A stretch of DNA of 64,000 nt from Syntrophopropionicum propionicicum_A (GCF_048984525.1 NZ_JBMGJC010000001.1:310001-374000); one strand, 5' to 3'; shown: positions 17,443-25,998, numbered from the stretch's first letter. Translations and numbers: made by a program. The notes: a model not told the origin generated them from the letters alone.

Positions 17443-18603
17443 CTAAGTGAGATTTTTAATTATTTTCCCCGCTGTTTTCCTCGCCCAGAGGTCGGCTTCC
17501 ATAATTTCTTCAAGGGAGGGTGTTGGCAGAGTATTGTGTTTTTGCATAACACCCGCAACAACGTCTGGAATGCCTTTAAATGACAGCGCTCCAATTAAAA
17601 ATGAATTTACGGCTTCCTCGTTGGCAGCGTTCAGTACAGCAGGCATTGTGCCGCCGGTCCGCCCCGCCTCGAAAGCCAGGCGCAGAGAAGGAAACCTTTC
17701 CGTGTCCGGCGCCTCGAAGGTTAACCCTTTTAAGTCCGCCATTTTCAGCCTTGGCGCCGGCCCGTTTACACGTTCCGGATAAGTAAGGGCGTATTGTATG
17801 GGCAGGCGCATGTCCGGGGCCCCCATTTGAGCGATTATCGAGCCGTCTATATACTCGACAGCCGAGTGAATGATACTCTGCGGGTGAACCAGCACCTCTA
17901 TCTGTGAATAGTTTACCCCAAACAGCCATTTAGCTTCAATTACTTCCAGACCCTTATTCATTAAAGTGGCTGAATCCACAGTCACTTTTTTGCCCATATT
18001 CCAGTTGGGGTGGCGCAGCGCCATCTCTACCGTCACGCCTTCCAGCTCCCTTGTGCTGAGCGCACGGAAAGGGCCGCCTGAGGCAGTGAGTATGATTTTT
18101 TCAACTTCGCCCGCATTATTTCCATGCAGGCACTGCCACAGGGCTGAATGCTCGCTGTCCACCGGGTAAATGCTGGTTTTTTTCTGTTCCGATAATTTCA
18201 TAACCAGCTGCCCGGCCGCAACCAGCGTTTCCTTGTTCGCCAGGGCAATGTTTTTACCAGCCCGCAGGGCCGCGAAGGTTGGAAAAATGCCGGCCGACCC
18301 TGTCACAGCGACAACGACCAAATCAGCCTCGCCCAGTGAGGCCAGGGACTCCATGCCTTCCCTGCCCCAGCCCAGCGCGGGAATTTTCCCGGGGCTCAGC
18401 TCTTTTATCAGCAGGTCCAATTCCTTTTGCCCTGAGAGGGCTGCGTAAGATGGCTGAAACTCTTTTATCTGGTCAGCCAGAAGACGCCAGTTTTTGCCCG
18501 CGGCTAATCCTGTTACCACAAACCTGTCCGGCAGGTTCCTGATTACATCCAGCGTCTGCCGCCCGATAGAACCGGTGCTGCCAAGTATAACAATTCTTTT
18601 CAT
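17443..18603 (-). CDS. dxr: 1-deoxy-D-xylulose-5-phosphate reductoisomerase
   Basis: First committed enzyme of the MEP isoprenoid pathway; NADPH-dependent and cytoplasmic. The 386-residue protein has the NADPH-binding GSTGSIGRQTLDVIR (about 8-22), NKETLVAAG, the metal and substrate loop PVDSEHSALWQCL, and the HPNWNMGKKVTVDSATLMNKGLE region (split motif around 198-220). The stop lies 18 bases before rseP. The ATG at 18603 borders a repeat-filled gap. Confidence 0.97.
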   Translation of the reverse strand: MKRIVILGSTGSIGRQTLDVIRNLPDRFVVTGLAAGKNWRLLADQIKEFQPSYAALSGQKELDLLIKELSPGKIPALGWGREGMESLASLGEADLVVVAVTGSAGIFPTFAALRAGKNIALANKETLVAAGQLVMKLSEQKKTSIYPVDSEHSALWQCLHGNNAGEVEKIILTASGGPFRALSTRELEGVTVEMALRHPNWNMGKKVTVDSATLMNKGLEVIEAKWLFGVNYSQIEVLVHPQSIIHSAVEYIDGSIIAQMGAPDMRLPIQYALTYPERVNGPAPRLKMADLKGLTFEAPDTERFPSLRLAFEAGRTGGTMPAVLNAANEEAVNSFLIGALSFKGIPDVVAGVMQKHNTLPTPSLEEIMEADLWARKTAGKIIKNLT

Positions 18604-18605
18604 TA

Positions 18606-18885
18606 CCTACTCCAATTTGTTAAAATACTCTTCAACCCTTAAGTTCTGTCTTGCACTCTAATGTATCACGTCTCAATTCTCACGTTTCAAATAATGTGTC
18701 CCCATTCCGCTGTCTGGTATCATCTAACGATATAAGGCTGCAGAAGAGGGCGCCGAAGATGTACGGCTAAAGCCTACCTGCAAGGGGTGGTCCCGTTCCA
18801 TGGTAGGGCGGGTTTTAACCCGCGAATAATGTGCGGCTGAAGCCGCACCTACACCTCTCACGACTCACGTCCCACGTCCCATGTC
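18606..18885. repeat. Composite interspersed repeat between the YtvI-like gene and dxr
   Basis: A 280-base gene-free stretch. Next to the YtvI-like stop codon is a short-period array (ctcacgactcacgtcccac and following). REP-like stem-loops gcgggttttaacccgc and gtgcggct/agccgcac follow near 18805-18850. A module at 18695-18745 resembles 13032-13080. Near the dxr start are caacccttaag and gtcttgcactcta motifs shared with the 16.2-kb gap. Confidence 0.8.
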
Positions 18886-19929
18886 TCACTTGGGCCTGGG
18901 CAGCAATATCCCCGCCTTGTAAAAAGACTGGACAGCTATTAATAAAATTGGGCCCATGATCAAACCTGCCAGGCCTAACGTCCACAGGCCGGCGTACATT
19001 GAGACCAGGGTTGCCAGCGGGTGCAGGCCGAGGTTGCTTGACACTATCTTTGTTTCCAGCACCTGCCTCACTATGAGGACTACCAGGTAAAGCACAGCCA
19101 GCTTTACCCCGAACACCGTAGCTCCTGTGGCAAAGGACCACAATAGCCAGGGCAGGTAAATTGTTGCCGGTCCCAGGACCGGGATCAGGTCAAAGACACC
19201 GATCAGCAATCCCATCAGCAGCGCGTAGTCCGCGCCTATCAAATACAGTCCCGTAACGCTCAAACATGTTGAAATCAGAATTAGTATGGCCTGCGCTTTC
19301 AAATATGCCATAAAGGCGGCTGCCACTTCCCTCGCCGCGATAATGATTTTCTCATCCCAGGGATCGGGAATTAACCGCTTTATAAAATCAATTATAATCT
19401 GCTTGTCACGGGCAATAAAATATGATGACAGCAGTATTACCAGCATTACCGCAAGTGTGCCCGGAACCATGGAAATAAATGACAGGAGGGAATTGGCGAC
19501 CCCGGTGGCCACTCCCTGCAGGCTTGAAGCAAGGCTGTTTAAGCTTTGCTCAATTGACGAAGTGATGCCGGGAGGCAGTGTTACATAAAAAGCTGTCGTT
19601 TTTTCAACCAGGCCCTGGACATAATTTTTTATTTCAAGTGTCAGCGCCGGCACTGAAGCAGAAAGGTGGACCAATTCAGAAACAAGACGGATTATGACAG
19701 CGGTAACAATCACTCCAATGCCCCCGAACACTATTACCATAGTGGTCAGGGTAGCAAGGCCCCTGGACATTTTCACTCTTTGCAATATCTTAATCACCGG
19801 CTCCATGAACAGCCCGATAATTACAGCGATAATGAAAGGAACAAGGATCGGCAGGACATATTTTAAAAAAGCCATACCGGCCAGTATAGCCACAGCTGTA
19901 TATATTATTACTAATAGCGGCCTCGGCAT
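18886..19929 (-). CDS. AI-2E family permease, YtvI-like sporulation membrane protein
   Basis: A 347-residue integral membrane protein of the AI-2E/PerM family with about eight hydrophobic segments. The early LPILVPFIIAVIIGLFMEPV and MSRGLATL, and the late GVFDLIPVLGPATIYLPW, are family hallmarks. The N-terminal pattern is closest to YtvI, a membrane protein of unknown mechanism made in sporulation. The start is placed at ATG 19929, six bases after GAGGTGAG; a TTG directly before it is possible. It is inserted between cdsA and dxr, which are usually adjacent. Substrate unknown. Confidence 0.8.
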   Translation of the reverse strand: MPRPLLVIIYTAVAILAGMAFLKYVLPILVPFIIAVIIGLFMEPVIKILQRVKMSRGLATLTTMVIVFGGIGVIVTAVIIRLVSELVHLSASVPALTLEIKNYVQGLVEKTTAFYVTLPPGITSSIEQSLNSLASSLQGVATGVANSLLSFISMVPGTLAVMLVILLSSYFIARDKQIIIDFIKRLIPDPWDEKIIIAAREVAAAFMAYLKAQAILILISTCLSVTGLYLIGADYALLMGLLIGVFDLIPVLGPATIYLPWLLWSFATGATVFGVKLAVLYLVVLIVRQVLETKIVSSNLGLHPLATLVSMYAGLWTLGLAGLIMGPILLIAVQSFYKAGILLPRPK

Positions 19930-19941
19930 CAATGTCTCACC

Positions 19942-20730
19942 TCAACTTTTGATAAACAAGAGTACAAAGTAATAAACCAGCGGGGCGGTAAAAAGCGTGC
20001 TGTCAATACGGTCCAGAATACCGCCGTGGCCAGGTATCAAAGCGCTGGAGTCCTTTACCCCGGCCTGCCTCTTAAAAGCAGATTCCAGCAGGTCCCCCAC
20101 CTGGGCCGCGGCCCCCAGGGACAAACCAAGCAGCAGCACTTTAGACATGGGGAGAAATGTATATATGTATGAAAAAACACCGGCTACCAGGATGCTTCCG
20201 ATAAAACCGCCGACAGCCCCTTCAACTGTTTTTTTAGGGCTCAGAGCCGGTGCTATCCTCCTTCTGCCAAAAACCATCCCTACAAAATACGCGGCCGTGT
20301 CAGTAGCCCAGGTCGCGGTCAGGGTGAAGATAAGCCAGATCCAGCCATCGGGCATCATCCTCAAAAGGTAGAAATAATTCAGCAGCCCCACGTACAATGT
20401 CCCCATCATGGTGCCGGCGCTGTCGAGCAGCGAGTAGCGCGGGTATAACGCCACAGTGGCGAGGAGGTGCATAAACAGGATAATTGTTATAGTCGGGCCG
20501 GGATAGCCGGCTTTATAAAGATAAGAGCCGGCGGTCATGATTAACCCGCCTGCGACAGCCAGCCAAAGTGAGGGTTTTAACCCCAGTTTTGCCAGCATTT
20601 CATTCATTTCCCTGAGCCCCAGGACAATAATAAGCCCGGTCAGCAGTACTAAAGGAATACCCCCAAACCATACAGCTATAACAACCAGTGGAATGCCGAC
20701 CAGGGCGCTTATGATCCTTTGCGTAAGCAA
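19942..20730 (-). CDS. cdsA: Phosphatidate cytidylyltransferase
   Basis: Makes CDP-diacylglycerol from CTP and phosphatidate in the membrane. The 262-residue protein is almost entirely hydrophobic, with about eight membrane segments. It ends with the family signature region SALIPGHGGILDRIDSTLFTAP (Asp residues near 236-246), preceded by RRRIAPALSPKKTVEGAVGG. The start is TTG at 20730, with a weak TGGTGA site. It lies 18 bases downstream of uppS, the normal uppS-cdsA order. Confidence 0.95.
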   Translation of the reverse strand: MLTQRIISALVGIPLVVIAVWFGGIPLVLLTGLIIVLGLREMNEMLAKLGLKPSLWLAVAGGLIMTAGSYLYKAGYPGPTITIILFMHLLATVALYPRYSLLDSAGTMMGTLYVGLLNYFYLLRMMPDGWIWLIFTLTATWATDTAAYFVGMVFGRRRIAPALSPKKTVEGAVGGFIGSILVAGVFSYIYTFLPMSKVLLLGLSLGAAAQVGDLLESAFKRQAGVKDSSALIPGHGGILDRIDSTLFTAPLVYYFVLLFIKS

Positions 20731-20748
20731 AAATTATTCACCAGCCCG

Positions 20749-21561
20749 TCAGGTTGTTCTGTTATTTTTTTTCAGGCCTCCGAATCGCCTTTCCCGGCTC
20801 TGGAAGTCTACTATGGCTCTCATTAAATGAACCCGGCGAAAATCAGGCCACAGCACGGGAGTAAGCCAGAACTCGGTGTACGCCAGCTGCCACAGCAAAA
20901 AGTTGCTTATCCTGAAGTCGCCTGACGGCCTGATCAGCAGGTCCGGGTCAGGCTGACCGGATGTGTAGAGGTATCCCGATATAGTATTGCCGTCAATTTG
21001 GTCAATTGATAGAATGCCTTTTTTAACATTTGACGCAATATTTCGCACCGCTTCAACAATTTCGGTGCGTCCGCCGTAATTTAATGCCAGGTTCAAAATA
21101 AGTCCTTCATTTGTCCTGCTGCGCTCAACAGCCATTTGCAGCGCTTTAATAACGCCGGCCGGCAGTTCGTCCAGTTTTCCGATTGGATTTAACTTTACGC
21201 CTTCCCGGCACAATTCGTCTATCTCTTTGTAAAGGTATTCCACCAGCAGGTCCATTAAGACATTAACTTCCTCCTGGGGGCGCTTCCAGTTTTCAGTTGA
21301 AAACGCGTAAACGGTTAAAACTTGTATTTTAAACTCGGAACAGGCCCTGACAATATCTCTTAAAGATTCCACACCGGCTTTGTGTCCAAAAAACCTTGGC
21401 AGCCCGCGGCTGTTTGCCCACCGCCCGTTGCCGTCCATGATAATGGCGATATGCCTGGGGACCCTGTTCCGGTCGATTTTCGCCAATAATTTTTCCAGAT
21501 CTGCCCCGTCTAGATCTTTCGATTCTTTCTGACGCCACAGGCGGGCTATTCTGTTGTACAT
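20749..21561 (-). CDS. uppS: Isoprenyl transferase (undecaprenyl diphosphate synthase)
   Basis: cis-Prenyltransferase that builds the C55 lipid carrier for cell-wall synthesis from isopentenyl units. The 270-residue protein shows HIAIIMDGNGRWA (about 38-50, with the catalytic Asp), GHKAGVESLR, TVYAFSTENW and DLLIRPSGDFRISNFLLWQ. An N-terminal extension of about 36 charged residues precedes the core. It is followed by cdsA and lies close to the MEP pathway genes that supply its substrate. Confidence 0.96.
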   Translation of the reverse strand: MYNRIARLWRQKESKDLDGADLEKLLAKIDRNRVPRHIAIIMDGNGRWANSRGLPRFFGHKAGVESLRDIVRACSEFKIQVLTVYAFSTENWKRPQEEVNVLMDLLVEYLYKEIDELCREGVKLNPIGKLDELPAGVIKALQMAVERSRTNEGLILNLALNYGGRTEIVEAVRNIASNVKKGILSIDQIDGNTISGYLYTSGQPDPDLLIRPSGDFRISNFLLWQLAYTEFWLTPVLWPDFRRVHLMRAIVDFQSRERRFGGLKKNNRTT

Positions 21562-21656
21562 CCTTATTGACCACTCCCGGCTCTCAAAAAGTAACGAATA
21601 ATGGCAGACTTAATAAAGTGCGCATAATCATCCCCATAGTAACAGGTTATATAAAC

Positions 21657-21679
21657 AACCCCCTCTATGTGAGGGGGTT
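21657..21679 (-). terminator. Terminator after the ferredoxin gene
   Basis: A perfect 9-bp stem AACCCCCTC/GAGGGGGTT with a 5-base loop starts seven bases after the ferredoxin stop codon, followed by GTTTATAT on the minus strand. It probably separates the rpsB-to-ferredoxin unit from uppS. Confidence 0.75.
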
Positions 21680-21685
21680 AAGTGA

Positions 21686-21853
21686 TTACTCTTCAATGAT
21701 AGCTCCTGTTGGACAAGCATCAACACAGGCTCCGCACTCCGCACATTTATCCTGATCGATTACATAGATGTCACCTTCTGAGATTGCCTCGCTGGGGCAT
21801 GCCTCCAGGCAGGTGCCGCATGCCAAACATTCATCCGTAATTTTGTATGCCAA
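21686..21853 (-). CDS. 2[4Fe-4S] ferredoxin
   Basis: A 55-residue low-potential electron carrier, typical of clostridial metabolism. Both cluster motifs are complete: CLACGTCLEAC P (residues 9-20) and CAECGACVDAC P (37-48), each CxxCxxCxxxCP. The start is TTG at 21853, six bases after AGGAGGTGG; the stop is at 21686. It begins one base after the end of the PASTA-like gene, so translation is coupled. A ferredoxin gene between frr and uppS is not part of the usual order. A partner cannot be deduced, though IspG nearby needs such an electron donor. Confidence 0.93.
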   Translation of the reverse strand: MAYKITDECLACGTCLEACPSEAISEGDIYVIDQDKCAECGACVDACPTGAIIEE

Positions 21854-21854
21854 A

Positions 21855-22064
21855 TTATCCACCTCCTCTCACTATATCTTCAAAAGCCACAGTTACCACC
21901 CCTTTATTTGTCGAGACCACATTAAAACGAACAACCCGGGGATTTTCTTCGGTTGTTGCTTTAACTGGTCGGGTGACCACAATTTCAATTTCATACCCCG
22001 ACGACTCACATATTTGCAAGGCTTCTGCCAGGGGATATCCGATAATGTCCGGTAACTGGTCCAT
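21855..22064 (-). CDS. Single PASTA-like domain mini-protein
   Basis: A 69-residue protein of the form MDQLPDIIGYPLAEALQICESSGY... followed by three predicted strands. The P-D-x-x-G-x-x-x-x-E-A-x-x-x-x-x-x-x-G-Y pattern is that of a PASTA domain, normally found in tandem on penicillin-binding proteins and Ser/Thr kinases. There is no signal peptide or membrane segment. The start ATG lies two bases after the frr stop codon and its ribosome site lies inside frr. Function unknown; a free-standing cytoplasmic PASTA-like protein is unusual. Confidence 0.65.
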   Translation of the reverse strand: MDQLPDIIGYPLAEALQICESSGYEIEIVVTRPVKATTEENPRVVRFNVVSTNKGVVTVAFEDIVRGGG

Positions 22065-22066
22065 TG

Positions 22067-22624
22067 CTAAACCTGCATGATCTCCTGTTCTTTGGTGGAT
22101 AAAATGCTGTCAATGTCTTTTATCATCCGGTCTGTCAGCTTCTGTACTTCATCCTGGTTCCGCTTCAGGTCGTCTTCAGATATTTTCCCGTCTTTCTGTG
22201 CCGCTTTCAGGTGATCGTTGGTGTCGCGGCGGACGTTCCTGACCGCCACCCGGCCTTCTTCAGCTTTTTTCTTGATCACTTTCATCAAATCAGCACGTCT
22301 TTCCTGGGTCAGCTGAGGGATAGCCAGCCTGATTACCGTGCCGTCACTGGCCGGTGTAATGCCTAGATCTGATTTCAATATCGCGCGTTCGATCTCGGGC
22401 ATCGAGCTCTTGTCCCAGGGCTGGATAACCAGCAGCCTGGCCTCCGGCACCGTAATATTGGCAAGTTGGTTAATAGGTGTCGGAGTCCCGTAGTAATTCA
22501 CCATTATTTTGTCAAGCAGTGCCGGCGTAGCCCTCCCGGCGCGCATTGAGGCAAATTCTTTTTTGACCACTTCTATAGTTTTTTTCATGTTGTTTTCTGC
22601 TTCTTTAATTATCTCTTTGACCAA
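22067..22624 (-). CDS. frr: Ribosome recycling factor
   Basis: Splits post-termination ribosomes together with EF-G. The 185-residue product has the signatures FASMRAGRATPALLDKIMVNYYGTP (split: RAGRATPALLDKI about 28-40), LLVIQPWDKS and RAVRNVRRD-like VAVRNVRRDTND. The start is TTG at 22624 because GGAGGTGA stands five bases before it. A longer frame begins at another TTG that overlaps that site. The first codons and ribosome site lie inside the 3' end of pyrH. Confidence 0.96.
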   Translation of the reverse strand: MVKEIIKEAENNMKKTIEVVKKEFASMRAGRATPALLDKIMVNYYGTPTPINQLANITVPEARLLVIQPWDKSSMPEIERAILKSDLGITPASDGTVIRLAIPQLTQERRADLMKVIKKKAEEGRVAVRNVRRDTNDHLKAAQKDGKISEDDLKRNQDEVQKLTDRMIKDIDSILSTKEQEIMQV

Positions 22625-23345
22625 AAGACTCACCTCCAATATATGTGCCTATTTTTTCCCCAAAAACCGCTCGTTTGATGTTGCCGTCAACATTCAAATC
22701 AAAAACAATGAGCGGTATTTTATTATCCATACACAATGAGGCCGCGGTTGAATCCATGATGCCCAGCCCGCGGTTAAGCATTTCTATATAAGTGAGGACT
22801 TCAAATTTTTTCGCGTCGGGGTTGATCATGGGATCAGAGTCGTAAACACCGTCTACCCTTTTAGCCATCAGGATAACCTGGGCTTCAATTTCCGCCGCCC
22901 GCAAGGCAGCTGTGGTGTCAGTCGAAAAGTAGGGGTTTCCGGTCCCTCCGGCAAATATGACCACCCTGCCCTTTTCCATGTGCCTGATGGCACGCCGCCT
23001 GATATAAGGCTCAGCTACCTCTTTCATTTCGATAGCGGTCTGGGTCCTGGTATTTACCCCGTGTTTCTGCAGGGCGTCGTGCAGGGCCAGGGAGTTCATA
23101 ATAGTTGCCAGCATACCCATGTAATCCGCTGTAGCTCTGTCCATCCCCTTGGCGCTTCCGGCAACACCCCGCCAGATATTTCCCCCGCCGACCACTATGG
23201 CCATTTCGACCCCGTGGGCAACCACGTCCTTAATCTGCCTGGCAATAGCGTTTACAACATCAGGATCAATTCCAAACCCAAGGGAACCGGCCAGTGCCTC
23301 ACCGCTTAACTTTAAAACGATGCGGCTGTATTTTGGAGATACCAT
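22605..23345 (-). CDS. pyrH: UMP kinase
   Basis: Bacterial hexameric UMP kinase that phosphorylates UMP to UDP; amino-acid kinase fold. The 246-residue protein has RIVLKLSGEALAG (about 8-20), VVGGGNIWRG, DYMGMLATIMNSLALHDAL and GGTGNPYFSTDTTAALRA. The ATG at 23345 is about 12 bases after GGAGG, somewhat far. An upstream extension of nine codons would encode that site and is rejected. Its last 20 bases overlap frr, and tsf lies 70 bases upstream; rpsB-tsf-pyrH-frr is a universal bacterial order. Confidence 0.96.
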   Translation of the reverse strand: MVSPKYSRIVLKLSGEALAGSLGFGIDPDVVNAIARQIKDVVAHGVEMAIVVGGGNIWRGVAGSAKGMDRATADYMGMLATIMNSLALHDALQKHGVNTRTQTAIEMKEVAEPYIRRRAIRHMEKGRVVIFAGGTGNPYFSTDTTAALRAAEIEAQVILMAKRVDGVYDSDPMINPDAKKFEVLTYIEMLNRGLGIMDSTAASLCMDNKIPLIVFDLNVDGNIKRAVFGEKIGTYIGGESFGQRDN

Positions 23346-23415
23346 AGCAGGCAATAACCTCCAGTTTCCCAAAATAGATTCTACAAACTATATTAAAACT
23401 CCTTTTGGAAAAATT

Positions 23416-24075
23416 TTATTTACATACATTTCGGGTAATTGCCTCTACCTCGGCAGCCAGGTCCGCCTGTTTCTTTTCAATCCCCTCGCCCAGTTCATAC
23501 CTGGTGAAGCGCCGGACGCTTATGTTTTCACCGATTTTTGCTATTTTTTCTGTCAGCAGCTGCTGGACTGTGATATTTGTGTCTTTAATAAATGGCTGTT
23601 CCAGCAGGCACACATCTTTGTAATATTTCTCAATACGGCCGGCAACCATTTTATCTACGATTTTTTCCGGTTTGCCCTCGTTGAGAGCCTGGGCGCGAAG
23701 AATGTTTCTTTCTTTCTCCAGCATCTCCTCAGGCACTTCTTCCCTGCTTACATAGTCCGGTTTGGCTGCCGCGATCTGCATTGCAATATCTCTGGCCAAC
23801 CCTCTGAACTCATCGGTTTTAGCCACGAAATCTGTTTCGCAGTTTACTTCAACAAGGACACCTATTTTCCCCACACCATGTATGTAAGATTCAATCAGGC
23901 CCTCGGCGGCTATCCTGCCCGCTTTTTTAGCCGCGGCGGCCAGGCCTTTCTCCCGCAGGTAGGTTGCGGCCTGTTCGAGATCTCCGCCTTTTTCGGCAAG
24001 TGCTTTCTTACAGTCCATCATTCCGGCCCCGGTACGTTCCCGGAGCTCTTTTACCAGGCTTGCAGATATAGACAT
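23416..24075 (-). CDS. tsf: Elongation factor Ts
   Basis: Guanine nucleotide exchange factor for EF-Tu. The 219-residue protein shows SLVKELRERTGAGMMDCKKAL (split: TGAGMMDCKKAL about 15-26), the TDFVAKTDEF core motif (about 80-89) and a shortened C-terminal part compared with the 290-residue enterobacterial form. Short EF-Ts is common in Clostridia. GGGAGG precedes the ATG at 24075. Together with rpsB it forms the usual rpsB-tsf pair. Confidence 0.96.
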   Translation of the reverse strand: MSISASLVKELRERTGAGMMDCKKALAEKGGDLEQAATYLREKGLAAAAKKAGRIAAEGLIESYIHGVGKIGVLVEVNCETDFVAKTDEFRGLARDIAMQIAAAKPDYVSREEVPEEMLEKERNILRAQALNEGKPEKIVDKMVAGRIEKYYKDVCLLEQPFIKDTNITVQQLLTEKIAKIGENISVRRFTRYELGEGIEKKQADLAAEVEAITRNVCK

Positions 24076-24206
24076 TTATTAAACTTCCTCCCTTATGACA
24101 AATTAAACCTGTATATGATATTATAACCATATTTCCAAAAGAGATGTCCATAAAACTTTTTCAAATTAAAACTTTTTATTATAAACCGCTCATCACAGGG
24201 GAAAAA

Positions 24207-24261
24207 CCCGCGCGGGCAGAAAAAAGGCAGGGGTTGCTCGGTATTTTATATATCCCCCGCC
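24207..24261 (-). terminator. Hairpins between rpsB and tsf
   Basis: On the minus strand, GGCGGGGG (24254-24261) and CCCCTGCC (24226-24233) can pair around a 20-base loop and are followed by TTTTTT. Ten bases further on, CCCGCGCGGG is followed by TTTTT. Partial termination after rpsB would set the S2 to EF-Ts ratio; this is inferred. The rest of the 200-base gap shows no gene. Confidence 0.6.
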
Positions 24262-24274
24262 GTTTATCTATAAT

Positions 24275-24973
24275 TTATTCAACAGTTTGCTCTCCCTGTT
24301 TACCTTCAAGAACGGCTTCTGCCATCTTGCTGGTCAACAGGCGGACAGCCCTTATAGCGTCATCGTTTCCTGGTATAACGTAGTCTATTTCGTCGGGGTC
24401 GCAGTTTGTATCTACAATGGCGACAATGGGAATGCCAAGTTTTCTGGCTTCGGCAACAGCGATTCGCTCTTTCCGGGGGTCTATCACAAACAACGCTCCC
24501 GGCAGGCGCCTCATTTCTTTTATGCCGCCCAGAAACTTTTGCAGTTTTTCCTTTTCGTGCATTAACTCCGCTACTTCCTTTTTGGGCAGGACCTCCATGG
24601 TTCCGTTGGTTTCCATCTTTTCTAATTCCTGAAGCCGGTCAATCCTGCGCCTTATGGTCTGGAAGTTGGTCAGCATGCCCCCCAGCCAGCGCTGGTTGAC
24701 AAAAAACATGCTGCAGCGTTCAGCCTCTTCTCTGACCGCTTCCTGGGCCTGTTTTTTGGTGCCGACAAAAAGGATGGTTTCCCCTTCAAGAGAAAGCTGC
24801 TTAACAAAATTATAAGCTTCCTCGACCTTTTTTACTGTCTTCTGCAGGTCGATTATATAAATGCCGTTGCGATCGGTAAAAATATAGGGGGCCATTTTGG
24901 GATTCCAGCGGCGGGTTTGGTGTCCAAAATGAACTCCTGCTTCCAGGAGCTGTTTCATGGAAATTACAGCCAC
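24275..24973 (-). CDS. rpsB: 30S ribosomal protein S2
   Basis: Late-assembling small-subunit protein. The 232-residue product starts MAVISMKQLLEAGVHFGHQTRRWNPKM (split motif LEAGVHFGHQTRRW about 9-22). It contains GTKKQAQEAV, RWLGGMLTN, PGALFVIDPRKE and IPIVAIVDTNCDPD. The start is GTG at 24973, directly downstream of AAGGAGGTG; 28 codons of open frame upstream belong to the structured leader. It has its own promoter. Confidence 0.97.
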   Translation of the reverse strand: MAVISMKQLLEAGVHFGHQTRRWNPKMAPYIFTDRNGIYIIDLQKTVKKVEEAYNFVKQLSLEGETILFVGTKKQAQEAVREEAERCSMFFVNQRWLGGMLTNFQTIRRRIDRLQELEKMETNGTMEVLPKKEVAELMHEKEKLQKFLGGIKEMRRLPGALFVIDPRKERIAVAEARKLGIPIVAIVDTNCDPDEIDYVIPGNDDAIRAVRLLTSKMAEAVLEGKQGEQTVE

Positions 24974-25008
24974 TTTATTACACCTCCTTCCCCCATCGGT
25001 TTTTCCTC

Positions 25009-25068
25009 CGCTGCTTTCATCTTCTGCAAGACCCCGGCGCGGGGCACCCTTGCACAAATCAAGCAGCG
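25009..25068 (-). promoter_or_regulatory. Structured leader RNA of rpsB
   Basis: Three nested stems are visible on the minus strand. P1 is CGCTGCTT (25061-25068) with AAGCAGCG (25009-25016). P2 is TGCAAG (25049-25054) with CTTGCA (25025-25030). P3 is a CCCCG/CGGGG hairpin at 25032-25044. P1 closes just before the ribosome site. The layout resembles autoregulatory ribosomal-protein leaders; binding of S2 or another ligand is inferred. Confidence 0.6.
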
Positions 25069-25090
25069 TGTGTATTTCACACCAATTGGT

Positions 25091-25119
25091 ATTTTACCAC
25101 ATAGAAAATCCCGGTGCAA
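25091..25119 (-). promoter_or_regulatory. Promoter of rpsB
   Basis: Minus-strand TTGCAC (25114-25119), 17-base spacer, TAAAAT (25091-25096). It lies just downstream of the codY terminator and gives a leader of about 110 bases before rpsB. Confidence 0.8.
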
Positions 25120-25162
25120 GCCGGGTTTTCAAAATTCGCAAATTTAGGCAGAACATTATAAA

Positions 25163-25184
25163 AAGGCGGGATGAACCCCGCCTT
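25163..25184 (-). terminator. Terminator after codY
   Basis: AAGGCGGG/CCCGCCTT, 8-bp perfect stem, 6-base loop, followed by TTTTAT on the minus strand. It begins 12 bases after the codY stop codon and is a standard intrinsic terminator. Confidence 0.85.
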
Positions 25185-25196
25185 CCATAGTATCTA

Positions 25197-25982
25197 TCAG
25201 TGCTGTTTGAGCCTTCCCAGCTCTTCCAGCAACCTGTCGTTAAGCACTCTGATATAAGTGCCTTTCATGCCGAGGGACTTGGATTCGATGACACCCGCGC
25301 TTTCAAACTTGCGCAGGGCGTTTACGATAACCGAGCGGGTGATGCCGACACGGTCCGCAATTTTGCTGGCCACCAAAAGCCCTTCATCGCCTTCCAGCTG
25401 TTCAAAGATATGCTGCACAGCGTCCAGCTCGGAATATGAAAGCGTGCCCAGGGCGACCTGTACCGCCGCCAGCTTGCGCGCGTCTTCCTCCATCTTGCCG
25501 GACCTGGCCCTGAGGATCTCCATCCCGACCACTGTAGCGCCGTATTCCGCAAGGATAAGGTCCTCATCGGTAAAATAATTTTCAAACCTGCCCAGGAACA
25601 AAGTCCCGAGCCTCGCACCTGCCCCTACAATCGGAATAATGGTGGTGACTTTATTATTATAGCGGCAGGGCTCATCCACAAAAAGACAAGCATTTTTGGT
25701 CTGGCAGAAGTTCGCATGGGTCTGCACTATTGTCATCAGGTTTTCATTATAGTCCTCAGGAAAACCTCCCCGTCCCTCAACAATATCCTTCATTATGTCG
25801 CAGGTCCAACCTTTTAGATATGAATACCCCAGTACTTTTCCGTTCCGGTCCAGGATATAGATACTGGCACCAATATTCTCGCTTAAAACATCTGCCACCT
25901 CATTAAAGTCCACAGTGGTGTTTCCGGCGGAATTTTGAAGTATCTTATTGATATCCCGGGTTTTTTCCAATAGTACTCTCAT
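25197..25982 (-). CDS. codY: GTP- and branched-chain amino acid-sensing global repressor CodY
   Basis: Global transcriptional regulator that senses nutrient state in low-GC Gram-positives. The 261-residue protein has the N-terminal GAF ligand domain (about 1-155; MRVLLEKTRDINKILQ, GASIYILDRNGKVLGYSY). The C-terminal winged helix contains ASKIADRVGITRSVIVNALRKFESAGVIESKSLGMKGTYI (recognition helix around 205-220). Family length is normal. It is the last gene of the xerC-hslV-hslU-codY cluster, the same order as the B. subtilis codVWXY operon. Confidence 0.97.
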   Translation of the reverse strand: MRVLLEKTRDINKILQNSAGNTTVDFNEVADVLSENIGASIYILDRNGKVLGYSYLKGWTCDIMKDIVEGRGGFPEDYNENLMTIVQTHANFCQTKNACLFVDEPCRYNNKVTTIIPIVGAGARLGTLFLGRFENYFTDEDLILAEYGATVVGMEILRARSGKMEEDARKLAAVQVALGTLSYSELDAVQHIFEQLEGDEGLLVASKIADRVGITRSVIVNALRKFESAGVIESKSLGMKGTYIRVLNDRLLEELGRLKQH

Positions 25983-25998
25983 CCTGCCCCTTCTTCCC

